Source of the DNA: Paraphoma chrysanthemicola
Lineage: Eukaryota > Ascomycota > Dothideomycetes > Pleosporales > Phaeosphaeriaceae
Direction of reading: 5' to 3'
Length of the DNA stretch: 64,000 nucleotides
NCBI GenBank assembly: GCA_020744225.1
Contig: JAGMWG010000019.1
Location: forward strand, 558,001 to 622,000
Part shown: positions 10,494 to 22,092 of the stretch, piece after piece
How the letters are laid out: each line of letters opens with the position of its first letter
How positions within the stretch are numbered: position 1 is the first letter of the stretch
The notes under the pieces: generated by a model
Database searches by the model: none
The model's input: the letters and a program-made list of their open reading frames with translations, nothing else
What the model was told of the DNA's origin: nothing
Program-made: the position numbers and the translations under genes

Positions 10494-11672
10494 TAATCTG
10501 GCTATGATACACGAGCTCGAACAATTGGCATCATATATGTGTCAGTCAGCTTTTTCTACCTGCCCAAGGCATCATACATTCTCCAATGTAGCGGAATTTC
10601 CAGTCCACCAAGATTTCTCTATTCCGCATCATAGATGGATCTGAGGTCTCTTCAAGCCGAGCAATTTGCCGAATGTAATAGCCAGGAGGCGTTCAGTGCC
10701 TTATAGATTCTTCGCCGTTGAGTGCCTCGTACGCAACACTCTTCACGCTGACTGATGTGTAGGAGCACGTGGCGAAGAATAATGTTCACCAAAAACAATA
10801 ATCTTGTTCTTCATGACCTTACAAACAAACGAGACACTCAAGAACGAATCGGGCTCTACCCACACAGTTACATGATGTCACCTCTGACATACATCGCGGC
10901 CACCCGCCTCCTTCATCTTCAACACAACATTCTCACTGCCGCCTTTTGTCACTCAACGCACCTCGCAGGTGCAATTTCCGTATGACATCAAATTCAGACC
11001 AGATCTGCAGCAAAATCGCGTAATCTGCTCAAAAACACAAGGTGAACCCGACTTTTCGCGCTGTAAACAGTAAACAACGCGTCCACACCCATGGTGAAGC
11101 CGGACGCCTCCAAAGACAGCATATATATCACCCAGCCCGCCTCCTGCTTCTCTTCTTCATCCACGTCAGTAGGCTCAATTCCTACCTCGAAGGCTTCATG
11201 CTTCGAGCCCATACGTGGTGGCATATGCAACTTGGTGCCTGCTTGCAGGTGCTAAGACGTCCTTTTAATTGAGTTGCTATCTCGGAGACGGTGCTTGAGG
11301 AAGTGCATTGGCGCGATTTTCGAATTTGATGGTTATCTCGCGATGCCTGCAACTCGTTCTCTCGAAACCCGGCAAGATCGTTCCAACTCAACATGCAACA
11401 GCAGGAACACGCTCAACCGCTCTTTTCGGAAAATTTAGAAGCGCGTGGACGCCAAAAATTGTACTGTGAAGGTTTCACGCCACAAGCCAATGCCCTTTTG
11501 TCTTTCATCACTACGCACAATTGTCTCACCCGACAAATTCATTCTCTCTTTATCTACGTCCGCGCCCATACTCTCATTGTTTCGCAATCAACTCGAACTT
11601 CCAATCGACCCACAGACCGCACCGAGCATCACTGAGCCCTTCCGATCCAGAGGCACGCAAGCCGCGAACACA
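10494..11672. other. Intergenic region, nothing supported
   Basis: Short frames on both strands without domain content. A TATA-like ATATATAT lies near 11,122 with no confident gene attached. No repeat recognised. Confidence 0.4.
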
Positions 11673-11951
11673 ATGGACCACGAAATGCCCGACGCCAACA
11701 CTCCTTACACCTCGTGCAAAGACTCTGCGCATATCGACAGACCCCTCAACCGCGCCACCATAGAAATCGAAGTCGCGGAAATGAAACAGTGGGCGGAAAG
11801 AGTCAAGGTGAATGCACCAATGCCGCGAGACTTGCTGCCCCTGCTGGCGAAGGACGATGCGAAACAGATGGAATTTGTGATGAGGCAGATGAGCTTGGAG
11901 AGGGCAGTGGGGATCATGAGCGTTGACAAATGCTGGAAACCTGGTGGCTGA
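11673..11951 (+). CDS. Small hypothetical protein (92 aa)
   Basis: From ATG 11673 the frame encodes 92 residues ending at TGA 11949-11951. The second half is charged and helical (ATIEIEVAEMKQWAERVKVN, APMPRDLLPLLAKDDAKQME) and has the composition of a real soluble protein. The frame is open further upstream, but the upstream part looks like leader sequence, and the start follows a typical purine-rich context (ACACAATGG). I do not recognise a family. It is tail to tail with the F-box gene, 192 bp apart. Confidence 0.5.
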   Translation: MDHEMPDANTPYTSCKDSAHIDRPLNRATIEIEVAEMKQWAERVKVNAPMPRDLLPLLAKDDAKQMEFVMRQMSLERAVGIMSVDKCWKPGG

Positions 11952-12143
11952 GCGATGGCGATATATCTGGGTTAGAAGGCGCGCGAGCAAGAACGTGGAC
12001 AGGCCTGGAGAAGAGAATGCAACGACGAGAGAGGGGACATTGGTAGGAGCAGGATGTCTTATCCCCACTATTCATAGTAGATAAGATCTAAATGAGGCAG
12101 AGCCGTTGAAGCTAGCTGCCACGCGTTGCAGTTGATATAACGC

Positions 12144-13664
12144 TCACTCTTCATCGTCGCTTGCATCATTATTCTGTCCTTCCGCGTCATCATCGCCGTC
12201 CTGCATTTCTTCGTCCTCGTCCTCGTCCTCGTCCTCATTCTCGGAATCAACATGCACGACCTGGGGCCACAATACAAACACCTCATCAATCAACTCCTTC
12301 AAGAAAGCCTCCATCTTATTGCCCGCGTACTCTCTCGACATGTCAGGCTTTGCGTCTTTGACGCCGGGATTCTTGAACTGCACAAGGAAATGGTCTTGGC
12401 TGAGCATGCCTGTCTTCAGCGATGTCAAATTGAGCTGTGGGACGTCGGCTAGTTTTGAGAAGAATCCGGCCCACAGGTTTGGCTGCCCGGCGAAGGATGT
12501 ACCGGCGCCGGCGTTCATTGTTATACGCCACAAGCTGATTTCCTGCAGCGTCGAGGCAAATTTGGCGATGACGTTGAGGAGGATGCTTGGGCGAGCATTA
12601 AACTGGCCGAACTCTAGCTTCGCCAGCTTGTGCAGTGCAATAGAAGGTGGGTCGAAGAACGGAGTTGGGAGCGACGTCGGCGTGGCTGGAGGTAAAGCTA
12701 ACCATTCCAAGAATTCTTCGTTGTCTTTGATGTTGCTCTTCTGCAAATTCAGTCTCAGATGGGTGAGATTAGGGGTGCGACCGAGGAAGAAGCGGAGGTA
12801 ATGGCCGGGTTTCAAGTCTACTGGGGTTCCATTTGTATGCGTGTGAAACGATCTGACGAATACATCCGTTCTCAGTAGAAGGGTTTTCAAGTCATGGAGC
12901 ACTAGATCGAGCTCGGGCTGCAGGAACTTGGGGATGTAGAAGGCACCATCCGGAAGCAGGCTGCGTCGCAGCAGCACTTCGAGCTCCTGGGGCTTGCGAT
13001 TGGCTTTTCCTAGTGCGTATATAATGTTTTGAAAGGCAAGGCAAGCAAAGTTGACGGCCTGGCCTGTTGTGAGATGGTGGATGGTGGAGAACTGGAGCTC
13101 GACGCCTGTTTCTCTATACACTGTGGTCGCACCCCATGAGCTCCAGCTAGCACCGATGCCGTCTCTTCGACGCTTGTCATTATCTGGAGAGTCCGTGAGT
13201 ATTTGCCACAGAGGATGACCTGGCTCTGTAGCCATAGTATACTTACTGAAATCGCGAATGCCCACCGTGTGCAGATTCTCCAAATTTTTAAATGCTTCGG
13301 TGAGCATGTCACGGACGACTCCAGTGCTCAACAGGACCTTGTGGTCTTCTGCGCCCTCGATAAAGCGCTCGGCGGCCTCGCTGTCTCGAAAGCGCAGAGG
13401 GATGTCACTGTAGGCATTGGTGGCGATGATGACATGCGTCAACTTCTTGGAGAAGCCCACGTGCTTGGAGATGTCAATCAAGGCTTCCAGGCTCTTATAA
13501 GTGAGCATGAATTGCTTCTTGGTGAAGAATTCCTCTGCAAACCATTCGTAGAGTGACTTCTCAGCCTGCTTGCAAGTGAGACGGAGAGCACCGAGATCGG
13601 GGGTGGTAAGGTACGACGACACTGCGACAAGCAGCTCGAGAGGGAGTGTAAGCAACGATGCCAT
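12144..13664 (-). CDS. F-box protein with acidic C-terminal tail
   Basis: Single exon, 506 residues. The N-terminus LLTLPLELLVAVSSYLTTPD, followed by LGALRLTCKQ, is a standard F-box that would dock on Skp1 in an SCF ubiquitin ligase. The middle is Leu-rich with repeat-like strands (LTHLRLNLQKSN, HKLAKLEFGQF, TLQEISLWRITMN), as in the degenerate leucine-rich regions of fungal F-box proteins. The last 35 residues are almost entirely Asp/Glu, encoded by a GTC-CTC-type trinucleotide tract (about 12,205-12,240 on the plus strand). It diverges from the PARP gene with about 260 bp between starts. Target unknown. Confidence 0.8.
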   Translation of the reverse strand: MASLLTLPLELLVAVSSYLTTPDLGALRLTCKQAEKSLYEWFAEEFFTKKQFMLTYKSLEALIDISKHVGFSKKLTHVIIATNAYSDIPLRFRDSEAAERFIEGAEDHKVLLSTGVVRDMLTEAFKNLENLHTVGIRDFSKYTMATEPGHPLWQILTDSPDNDKRRRDGIGASWSSWGATTVYRETGVELQFSTIHHLTTGQAVNFACLAFQNIIYALGKANRKPQELEVLLRRSLLPDGAFYIPKFLQPELDLVLHDLKTLLLRTDVFVRSFHTHTNGTPVDLKPGHYLRFFLGRTPNLTHLRLNLQKSNIKDNEEFLEWLALPPATPTSLPTPFFDPPSIALHKLAKLEFGQFNARPSILLNVIAKFASTLQEISLWRITMNAGAGTSFAGQPNLWAGFFSKLADVPQLNLTSLKTGMLSQDHFLVQFKNPGVKDAKPDMSREYAGNKMEAFLKELIDEVFVLWPQVVHVDSENEDEDEDEDEEMQDGDDDAEGQNNDASDDEE

Positions 13665-13926
13665 TGCAATAAATATGAGACCAAAGGCTGGCGATGAGTA
13701 GGGCCACGCTCGGATGTGTTTGGCGTCGTCTTATGTATCACCTGAGTTCGCGTAGCGCTCGTTCAGGCAGAAGAGCGCGCTATACCCGTTTGAGGGCGCT
13801 GTTGCCTTCGTCCCTGCCCATCTTAGGCAAGCAGCGCGCGGTGACCTCACTCTGGCAGCTCATTCAAATACCCTTCGTCCTCGCAATTGAAGTGCGTCAG
13901 TCTTTACAGAGTTCAGAATTGCATCA
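13665..13926. promoter_or_regulatory. Shared divergent promoter region, F-box gene and PARP
   Basis: Only 262 bp separate the two ATGs, so the promoters overlap or are shared. No TATA box is evident. This placement is inference from geometry. Confidence 0.4.
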
Positions 13927-16094
13927 ATGGCTCGCAAAGCTGCCCAGAAGGCCGCTAAGGTCGCACCCCTTGACGGCTGCTCCATCGCTACGTCAGGAAA
14001 ATTCCCCGGCACCACTCAGGGAGCGCTTGGGGAGCGCATCTCCCAACTCGGCGCTACCGTCGCATCCAAGGTCACAGCAGACACGACCTTTCTCATCGCG
14101 ACGGAGAAAGATTATGAGAGCAATTCGACGAAGGCCAAAGCCGCTTCCACTCACAATGTTCCAGTTGTCACGCTCGAATGGCTTGATGAGTGCGAATCGA
14201 CGAGTAAGTACAAGATCAGCAGTGCAATTGCTCAATAGTTGATATGCTGACACGCGTCAAAGACTCGAAGGTAGATGAGACTCAGTACCTGCTGTCTTCG
14301 TCGACTGCATCAGCAACAGCTCCTGCCACCGCATCATCACAGACCAATGGCTCCAAGAAGCGTGCTGCGTCTTCACCTGACGCATCGCAGCCTTCCACTC
14401 AGGTTTCCCAGGCGAAGAAGCCCAAGATCGTCGAGGATGCCAAAGTTGGTGACGGTCAAAATGCGAAATCCAAGCAGATTGCGATCTCGATTGACGAGTA
14501 TTGCCCTCTGTCAAGCTACCAAGTGTACATTGAAGGCGATGGCACGATCTGGGATGCATCGCTGAATCAGACCAATTCGTCGGCAAATAATAACAAATTT
14601 TACAAAGTGCAGGTGCGTGTATCTAATTAGGCACATGCATACCCGCTTGCTAATCTGCCCAGATCGTTCACAATGGCTCTGACTACAAGACGTGGACGCG
14701 ATGGGGCAGAGTCGGTGAGCGCGGCCAGAGCGCGATGCTTGGTAGCGGATCATTATCGGACGCGACGAAGAATTTTGAAAAGAAATTTAAGGATAAATCC
14801 GGACTGAAATGGGCCGATCGCGGTGAGGAGCCAAAGACTGGCAAGTACGCGTACGTCGAGCGCTCGTACAACCCTGATTCCGACGAAGAAGAGGACGATG
14901 ATGCTGGAGCTGAAGCAGATGAAAACGGCGAAAAGCCAGCGCCTGCCGAGTGCACACTGGAACCGCCTGTCCAGAACCTAATGAAGCTCATCTTCAACCA
15001 GTCTTACTTTGATGCGACCATGTCCGACCTCAAGTACGATGCAAACAAGTTGCCTCTGGGCAAGCTGAGCAAAGGCACCATTGCGCGAGGTTTCCAAGCA
15101 CTCAAAGATCTCTCTGTCTTGCTCGACAACACAGACGCCGCCTCCCGACAGCGCATCCAAGAACTCTCTGACCGCTACCACTCCCTGATCCCTCACGCTT
15201 TCGGCCGCAACCATCCCCCAGTCATTCGAGACAACGATCACCTTAAGCGAGAGATCGAGCTACTCGAGAGTCTGTCAGACATGAAGGAAGCCGCCGCCAT
15301 GCTCAAGTCCAGCCTGAAGGACGATGGCGGCATCCACCAGCTAGATCGTCAGTTCCAGGGCCTTGGTATGAACGAGATGAGTCCACTCGACCAGAGCAGC
15401 CAGGAGTTCACCGAACTATCGGAATATCTCAACAACTCCAAAGGCGCAACGCACCATCTTACTTACAAGGTCGAAGACATCTTCCGCATCGAGCGCCAGG
15501 GCGAAATCGAGCGCTTCGAAAAGAGCGAATACTCAAAGATCTCCAGCAATCGTCGCCTCCTCTGGCACGGCTCCCGCGTCACCAACTTCGGTGGTATCCT
15601 CGGTCAAGGTCTACGTATCGCGCCGCCTGAGGCTCCAGTGTCTGGGTACATGTTCGGCAAGGGTATCTACCTCGCTGATATGTCGAGCAAGTCTGCCAAT
15701 TACTGCTGCTCGCATAGCTCTGGCGGCACGGCTCTCTTGTTACTATGTGAGGCTGAGCTGGGCAACCCGATGCACGAGCTCACGGATGCGTCGTACACCG
15801 CAGGCGAGGATGCGAAGGCCAAGGGCATGTACTCGACGTGGGGTAAGGGATCGACGGGACCGAGTAAGTGGAAGGATGCGGAGTGCGTGAATGAGATGCT
15901 GGCTGGATGCATGATGGTAAGTCGAATTCGCCTACTACCTCCTACTGCCCTCAAGACTGACGTGGATATAGCCTGACGTCTCCGTCACTCCTGGACCGAC
16001 GAACGTTCCTGGCGCATATCTCATGTACAATGAGTTTATCACGTACGACGTCGCGCAGGTCCGCCTAAGGTACCTCTTCCGCGTGCGCATGTAG
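13927..16094 (+). CDS. Poly(ADP-ribose) polymerase, BRCT-WGR-PRD-catalytic type
   Basis: Four exons (13927-14203, 14263-14612, 14663-15916, 15972-16094) give 667 residues. The enzyme transfers ADP-ribose from NAD+ to proteins at DNA breaks. Order: BRCT (about 1-95, ISQLGATVASKVTADTTFLI), a Lys/Ser-rich linker, a WGR domain (about 175-275, WTRWGRVGERGQSAM), the helical regulatory domain (PLGKLSKGTIARGFQALKDL) and the catalytic domain (LLWHGSRVTNFGGILGQGLR). The catalytic triad is intact: H511, Y545 in GKGIYLAD and E648 in YNEFITYD. There are no N-terminal zinc fingers; DNA sensing would rely on BRCT/WGR, as in the Aspergillus PrpA type. All introns are 49-59 bp with consensus ends. Convergent with the Pex22-like gene. 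Confidence 0.93.
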
Positions 16095-16511
16095 GAGACT
16101 GCCATTGAGTGAGGCGGCTTGATGCCGTCTTCGCAGCTCCGGCATTCATCCTAGCCGTAGCGTCTGGCGTTCACGCTTTCAGACAACGGACCGGCGGTGC
16201 TTTACGTCTTGCGTCCTTCTCATCACGGCTCGGAGTTACATCGGGGCAAAAGCGTAGTGTATGCACCGCTGGCTGGCTCTTCATGCTAGCGGACGTACAG
16301 CATGTAGCATAACAATGCCTACTTCACATCGTCACATGCTCGTGTATCGCGTGATCAACGATCTCTTGTCGACACGCCCAATGCACAAAAGTAAATCTTG
16401 AAATGCTTAGATCATGTATATACCGCGCATGTCCAGAATCATACTCAGGCGACAATGTACAACGCATGCAAGGCAAAGCAAAGCAAAGGGTTATCATCAC
16501 GGCCACCGCGC
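16095..16511. other. Convergent 3' flank, no gene
   Basis: 417 bp between two gene ends. It probably holds both 3' untranslated regions. No coding signal seen. Confidence 0.5.
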
Positions 16512-17871
16512 TCACTCGCGTCCACCTACCCTCCTCTCATAATCATCCGTCAGCCTGCTTGCATCCACAACCTCGACACCCTTGCCTAGGCCAATCATAT
16601 CCGTCTTCTCCCACCACTTGCCCTCATGGTGTTCCGAGGCCTTGTTCTTCCTCGCTGGGCCCTCGTCATCCGTATCAACCAGCCCACCTAGGCCAGTCCC
16701 ATCGCTGCCAACCACAACGACCGTTTGGCCAACCCAGCGCTTGAGATCCTCGATGTTGCTGCCGCTGTGTCCGCTCAGCGCATCAACAACGTACACGAGA
16801 TCCGGCCCAATGTGACGCAGCATGTGCACGAAGCCCGACGGCTGGCTAAAGGGCATGACCATAGCGGTGTTTTCGACGAGGCGGAGGGCCTGCGCGTGAA
16901 GCGTGTTCCAGAGGATGTTGTCAGAGCTGCGGGCGGAGAGGGCAGGGGTGTAGACGGTGCGGTCTTCGGGGTGGGGATCAATCGATTGAAGTTCTTCTCC
17001 GGGCGTGCGTGCGGGGGTGGAGATGGCCGAGTAAGAGTCGCCGAGAGAAGAGGTGCCGGCGCGGGATTGCGGGCGCGAGCGTTGGGAGGGCGCGTAGATG
17101 AGGACGAAGAGCTTGGTGCGGTTGAAGTCGGTGTCGGGGAGGTGGGAGAGGATGGTCTAGATGTGTCAGTGCACTTCAAATAAGTAAGAAGGTGGGAGGA
17201 CTTACGGCATTCTCTGAGCGGTAGGAGCCATCGTCGTCGTGCGGGCTGTCCATGAGCGACTCGGCTGAGACAACGAGCACAACGGTCTTCCGCTTGCCGC
17301 CCGTGGGTGGATTCTTGATGGACGCAGCGAACGAGCGCGTCTGTGTGTCTACGGCGGCTGCGCTCTGCGAGGACTGGGCCTCGACATTGCGTCTCATAGC
17401 GGCCTCCTCGCTCCACCTGCTGTGGTCCCCGTAGTCGTCCTTGTCCTCCTCGCGGATGCTCGCCAACGCGGCGCCTGCTGCAGCGCCCGCCGCGGCCCAT
17501 CCTGCTGCCGTCTTCTTGCTGACTGTGTCGAAGAGCTGCTGCGGGCTCGGAGTCCGTCGAATGATGCCCTGGGCGCGCGACAAGATGTCTCGCTCCTCCT
17601 CCCTCACGACGCCCTGCGACATGGAGTCGCCAGTGGCTTGATTGCGCACTGGCGTCTTTCCGCGCGCCTTCTCCCTGCTGCTGTCCTCGCCATAGCTCAA
17701 GTCGTCGTCAGAGGAAACATCCTCGCTGTCTTCGCGTGCAGACCAGACCCACGCGGCGAGTCCGGCGGTCGCAACAACAACAGTCAGGGTCAGAGGGACC
17801 CAGTAGCCGAGCGTGTTTCTGGTGCGCGAGGTATTCTGGCGGCGGTCGTAGCGGTCGTAGTTGAAGCTCAT
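16512..17871 (-). CDS. Peroxin 22-like protein
   Basis: Two exons (17871-17206 and 17156-16512, intron 49 bp) give 436 residues. A basic N-terminus is followed by one transmembrane helix (GYWVPLTLTVVVATAGLAAW), an acidic Ser-rich linker, an Ala-rich segment, and a C-terminal alpha/beta part with TVVLVVSAESL, FNRTKLFVLIYAP and RHIGPDLVYVVDAL. This architecture fits fungal Pex22, the peroxisomal membrane anchor that holds the ubiquitin-conjugating enzyme Pex4 for recycling of Pex5. The call rests on architecture and remembered family style, since Pex22 sequence is poorly conserved. It is divergent from eIF2B gamma with 338 bp between starts. Confidence 0.6.
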
Positions 17872-18209
17872 GGTGCTCGTGTCCTCAGGTCATGGTATCG
17901 TGGCGGCGGCGTGGAGGGTGGGTTTGTTGGCGTGTTGTTGTGCCTTGGTCGCTAGACACGGGGGGCTGGGGAGCTGCGAGCCGCCGATGCTTGCATGTGC
18001 AGCTGCCTCGGAGTTTAGCGCGAGTCATGCAGCTTTGAATTTCAGCGGGGTGACTCTTATGACATCCCACATGTGAGCGTACCTGCATGTGAATTGTACG
18101 GGCACCTTTTTTCCGACGCCTGCTATACGGCGCAAACCCTTGGAAATTCCGTCCTGAAGCACGACGCACTTGCGAAAACACACCACTCCTACACGACAAA
18201 CTCACCACA
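17872..18209. promoter_or_regulatory. Divergent promoter region, Pex22-like gene and eIF2B gamma
   Basis: 338 bp between two starts pointing away from each other. No TATA box recognised. A minus-strand open frame across it is a shadow. Confidence 0.35.
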
Positions 18210-20050
18210 ATGCCACACGCAGTGCTGCCCCCGCCGGGCTTCCAGGCCATTATACTATGCGGACCAGGCGCGTCCTTCAGTACCTTCACATCGACGCCAA
18301 AGGAGATTCCCAAGGCCCTGCTACCCATCGCAAACCGGCCAATGGTCTGGTACCCGCTGGAATGGTGCTACCGCATGGGCGTCACAGGTAGGCCCACAGT
18401 GTCCATAGTATGGTAGTGTTCAAGCTGACAGTGCGAAGACATCACAATCGTGACACCGCCAGAATCGTTAGAAGCCATCGAGGCAGCCATGTCGCAGAAC
18501 CCCCACCTTACATCCCTCCCCACACCAAAGCCAGACATCGTTGCGCCCCAGGACCTTACACACGAGACCGGAACAAGCGATCTCTTCCGCCTGCCAGAAG
18601 TCCAGAATGCGATCAAGGGCGACTTCATCGTGCTTCCCTGCGACCTCATTTGTGAGCTGGATGGCACAGCATTGGCGGACGCATGGATGGTCGAACAGGG
18701 AGGGTTCGCGGGCGCAACTGGCGGACTCGACAGCGATGGCAGCAAGATCGCGTTCGGCACTGGAGGAGAGAAGCTGGGCCGAAGAGGCGGACTCGGTGTC
18801 TGGTACGAGACCAAGGGCGAGGGCAGCAAGAAGGGCGAAGAGACGGATTTCATTGCAACCACACCACTACCCACTCCCACAGTACCAGCACCATCTGGCT
18901 CGTTACGTCGGCATATCTCGAATCTCGTCTACTCCGTCCCGACTGACACGCTCAACGACATCACCGAAGAAGAGAAGACCTTTCCCATCCGCCATTCGCT
19001 TATCCGCAAGCACGCCCGCATAAAGATGCTCACGACCCACCGCGATGCTCATATCTACTTCTTCCCATACTGGGTCGCCGAGATGATGAAAAAGAACGAG
19101 AAGTTTGAGAGTATCAGCGAAGATGTACTGGGATGGTGGGCAAAAGCTGGCTGGCAGGATGGCTTGGGTGATAAACTCGGCCTACGGCAGATCTTCCAAC
19201 CAGAGAACGACGAGTCAGACCACGGATCGCAGATCATAGAAGAGGAGATTAACGTGTCAGATTTCAGCACCACATATTCTGGTGGCATCACCTCGAATGG
19301 CACCAAGGCTTCCACAACACTAGCCTCAAGGGTGCTGGAGTCATCCAGCATACCAGAAGCTGCAAAGTCAATAACCGATTCGAAACTCACCGTACCTCCA
19401 ATACTCGCCTACGTCCAGCCCGCATCCTCAAACGAGCCTCTTATTCGTCGTGTCGACACTGCGCACCTGCTACTCACCATCTCTCTGCGCCTCGCGAAGC
19501 TTCCATCGATAGAAGAAGCGGGCAGAGACGCCGCATCACCGTTTGCACACCAAGCAAAGGTCGCACACAAGCAATCTGTACCCAGGAAGTGCCGCGTGGA
19601 AGCCGAGAACTCGCTTCTTGCAGAGAACGTCATCGTGGAAGAGAAGACGAACATGAAAGAATGCGTCATTGGCTATAACTGCAAGATCAGCGAGGGCGCG
19701 CGCCTGCTACGGTGTCTGCTCATGGACAATGTCGAGATAGGACCGAACGTGCAGCTCACTGATTGCATCCTCGGCCGCAGGTGCAAAATCGAAGGCGGCG
19801 CAGCGAAGGACAATGACAAGACAGTGCTCAAAGACTGCGAAGTGCAAGACGGACAAGTAGTCGAATGGGGCAGTAAGTATCACGCTTTCGTGTTTGAACT
19901 GAACACATGGCTAACCACACTACAGCTGAGGCGAAGAACGAGAAGTTCATGCGGTTCAACATGGGTGATGATGCTGAGGAGGGCGATACGCTGGGTGACG
20001 ATGGCGATATTGGAATCGTGGATGAAGAGGAGGGCATTTCGATGCGGTAG
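18210..20050 (+). CDS. GCD1: Translation initiation factor eIF2B, gamma subunit
   Basis: Three exons (18210-18387, 18439-19872, 19926-20050) encode 578 residues. eIF2B gamma is part of the catalytic half of the guanine nucleotide exchange factor for eIF2. The N-terminal nucleotidyltransferase-like fold begins FQAIILCGPGASFSTFTSTP, then KALLPIANRPMVWYPLEW. The C-terminal left-handed beta-helix of hexapeptide repeats is plain (NVIVEEKTNMKECVIGYNCK, then DNVEIGPNVQLTDCILG). The product ends in an acidic tail. Both introns are about 50 bp with consensus ends and close the frame exactly. A Ser/Thr-rich insertion around residues 300-350 makes it longer than the yeast or animal form, common in filamentous fungi. 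Confidence 0.93.
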
Positions 20051-20464
20051 ACAACCCTCTGAAAGATTATTTGGGCTAAGAGAAGACGGGAAAAGAGCGC
20101 AATGATACCCGAATTCGTCCAACCTTCGATCGCAGGACAATGCCGTCAACCAACTTTCACGGAGCGCGATGTTGAGTATGTGATCATGACCAGGGTGCTT
20201 CACCAACATCAATCAACCAAGTCATTCGGCGGCTTCCAGCAGAACGCTTCTATGAGCGCCTGGCCTGTCCGGGGTACTCAGACAATACATGTGCACTCTT
20301 CCTCACGCAACAACCAATGGGCCAGGATGCAATGAAAAGCTCACCAAACTGAGAGGCTGGGACACTCGAAAGAAAGAAGGCAGTCAAGGCATGAGGGAAT
20401 TGACGAGCTCATGCTCCCCAACTCATAATACACACCCTAAACAAACACGCTCATCCCATCAACC
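20051..20464. other. 3' flank with C/A-rich strand asymmetry
   Basis: No gene. From about 20,410 the plus strand becomes strongly C/A-rich and T/C-rich, continuing into the antisense strand of the next open frame. Consistent with a pyrimidine-rich leader or trailer. Confidence 0.35.
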
Positions 20465-20959
20465 TTACTCCTCTCCATTCCACAAACACACACACTCCAC
20501 AACCCGTCTTAACCACCCTATCCTCTCCTCTCCTCGTGCCATATGCACAACTTCAATCTGTTCCTCTCCTACACGCTCAACAGTTCCATAATGCCTAACA
20601 AACAGCGTTCTGGTGAATACTGAACGCATCAAAGGCGTTCTTTCGTCCCGATCCGCTCCTACCGATCCATGCACGGACTCGTATCTATACCCGTAGACAT
20701 CGTCCTCGGAAAGGGTTGGGGGGATTGGCGTGGGTCGTGGTCGCGTTGGTGTTATTGGGCGAGTGAGTTCGGATGGGAGGGGCGGGACCGGCATATAAAG
20801 ATCTGGGAGATAGCTGATGTCTATTGTGCGATGGGAGGGCGGCGGTGGGGGTTTTGTGGGTTGGGTTGATGATGACGATGAGGATGAGCAGGAAGCGACT
20901 TTAGTCTCCTTAGAAATGTGAGCGTCCTTTCGGACATGAATGTTTTTATTGGAAGGCAT
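20465..20959 (-). CDS. Hypothetical Pro/Ser-rich protein
   Basis: An open frame of 164 residues from ATG 20959. It contains a run of seven serines, a run of five prolines, a proline-rich centre (DLYMPVPPLPSELTRPITPT) and an acidic DERTPLM segment resembling a dileucine sorting signal. The second half is basic and of mixed composition. No domain is recognised. Proline- and serine-rich low complexity can arise from the C/A-rich strand bias here, so this may not be translated. Confidence 0.33.
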   Translation of the reverse strand: MPSNKNIHVRKDAHISKETKVASCSSSSSSSTQPTKPPPPPSHRTIDISYLPDLYMPVPPLPSELTRPITPTRPRPTPIPPTLSEDDVYGYRYESVHGSVGADRDERTPLMRSVFTRTLFVRHYGTVERVGEEQIEVVHMARGEERIGWLRRVVECVCLWNGEE

Positions 20960-22092
20960 TTTATGTAAGTGCCCAGGATTGTAAGAGAAGAGGAGCTCTA
21001 GGGAGTAGGCGAGGTCGTAATCATATACATTGGTATATGTGTATGATGGCTTGGAATCATAAGACTAGCGAGATAGTTTGAGCTTTTTCTTTTTGACTCA
21101 AATACAAGTGGCTGGTCGTGCGATGCTGAACTTGGTACCGATATCCACTACGAAAAGATGTTATGCAAGATAACATCAACCCCTCACGAACGCCGTTGAG
21201 CCTCGTTCTCGTGCGTCACCGTACCACTGATTGAGTGATCCGTGTTCATGCAGCCTCGTCCCGTAGTTTCGTTGTCGTGCAAGCCAGTCGATGTGCATCG
21301 TCGCCGCCATCATTGTCTCACTACACACTATGATTAATGTCTTCTTAAAGCACAAAACTTACACCCCATAAAGCGCCTTGAAGCTCCATCGCGAGCTAAA
21401 CTTCTACAGTGGTCTCCTACAGCAACAGCGAGTTCTTCTTCTGCATGTCCGGCATTCTCGTCAACTGGGTGGTTCTTATTGTCCTGAGTCTAAGCATCAG
21501 TTCTCTCGGCAGCGAGACTTTCGACGTTAAGCGCGCGGTCTTGATAATTTAATGCTTCACACCAGTGAGGCTCCTCCCCCTCCGTCTAATGCACAGCCAG
21601 AAGACAATACTGATCAAACCATCAAGACATGTATCGTTTTGTTCTGGCGCAGCTTATGGTACTGTCATCGAAGCTACGCGCGCGATAGAGTATCTCACGC
21701 TTCCCGCATCATGGCGAGTTGCACGATGGTTAACGCATGGGCTATGTGCGGCGTAACTATGTATCAACATGTGAAGAGTGTGTGGGCAATGGCATCGCTA
21801 TGGCTTTGTGTAGTCCCAGTATGTGTTGTGGTGTGATGGATGAACTTCACTGAATGGTGATATAGGGGATTATCTTCACTGCTAATTGGTTCGCGTGCAA
21901 AAATCTTGGGCTGGTGGGAGACTCGGAGCGGCGATCGTGAAATGGAGTATGGGTGTATGTCTGAACAGGTCACGATCTTCTTGAATTATGATTCTGATTT
22001 GACATTTTCGTCGAAGGCTACATGATCCGCTACACTGTAGTACCGCAGACATTACTTTTGAATGAGGACAATAGGTTGCACCAGCCAAGTGT
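20960..22092. other. Intergenic region, nothing supported
   Basis: About 1.1 kb without a convincing frame. A short perfect inverted repeat (CATATAC...GTATATG) sits near 21,022-21,039. No gene or transposon ends seen. Confidence 0.4.

Noticed and set aside
12205..12240. Trinucleotide tract as a microsatellite or regulatory repeat
   Set aside because: It codes for the acidic Glu/Asp tail of the F-box protein and needs no other explanation.
16775..17500. Minus-strand open frame of 241 codons
   Set aside because: Arg/Pro/Ser-rich alternate frame over the Pex22-like gene, whose own spliced frame is better supported by architecture and intron signals.
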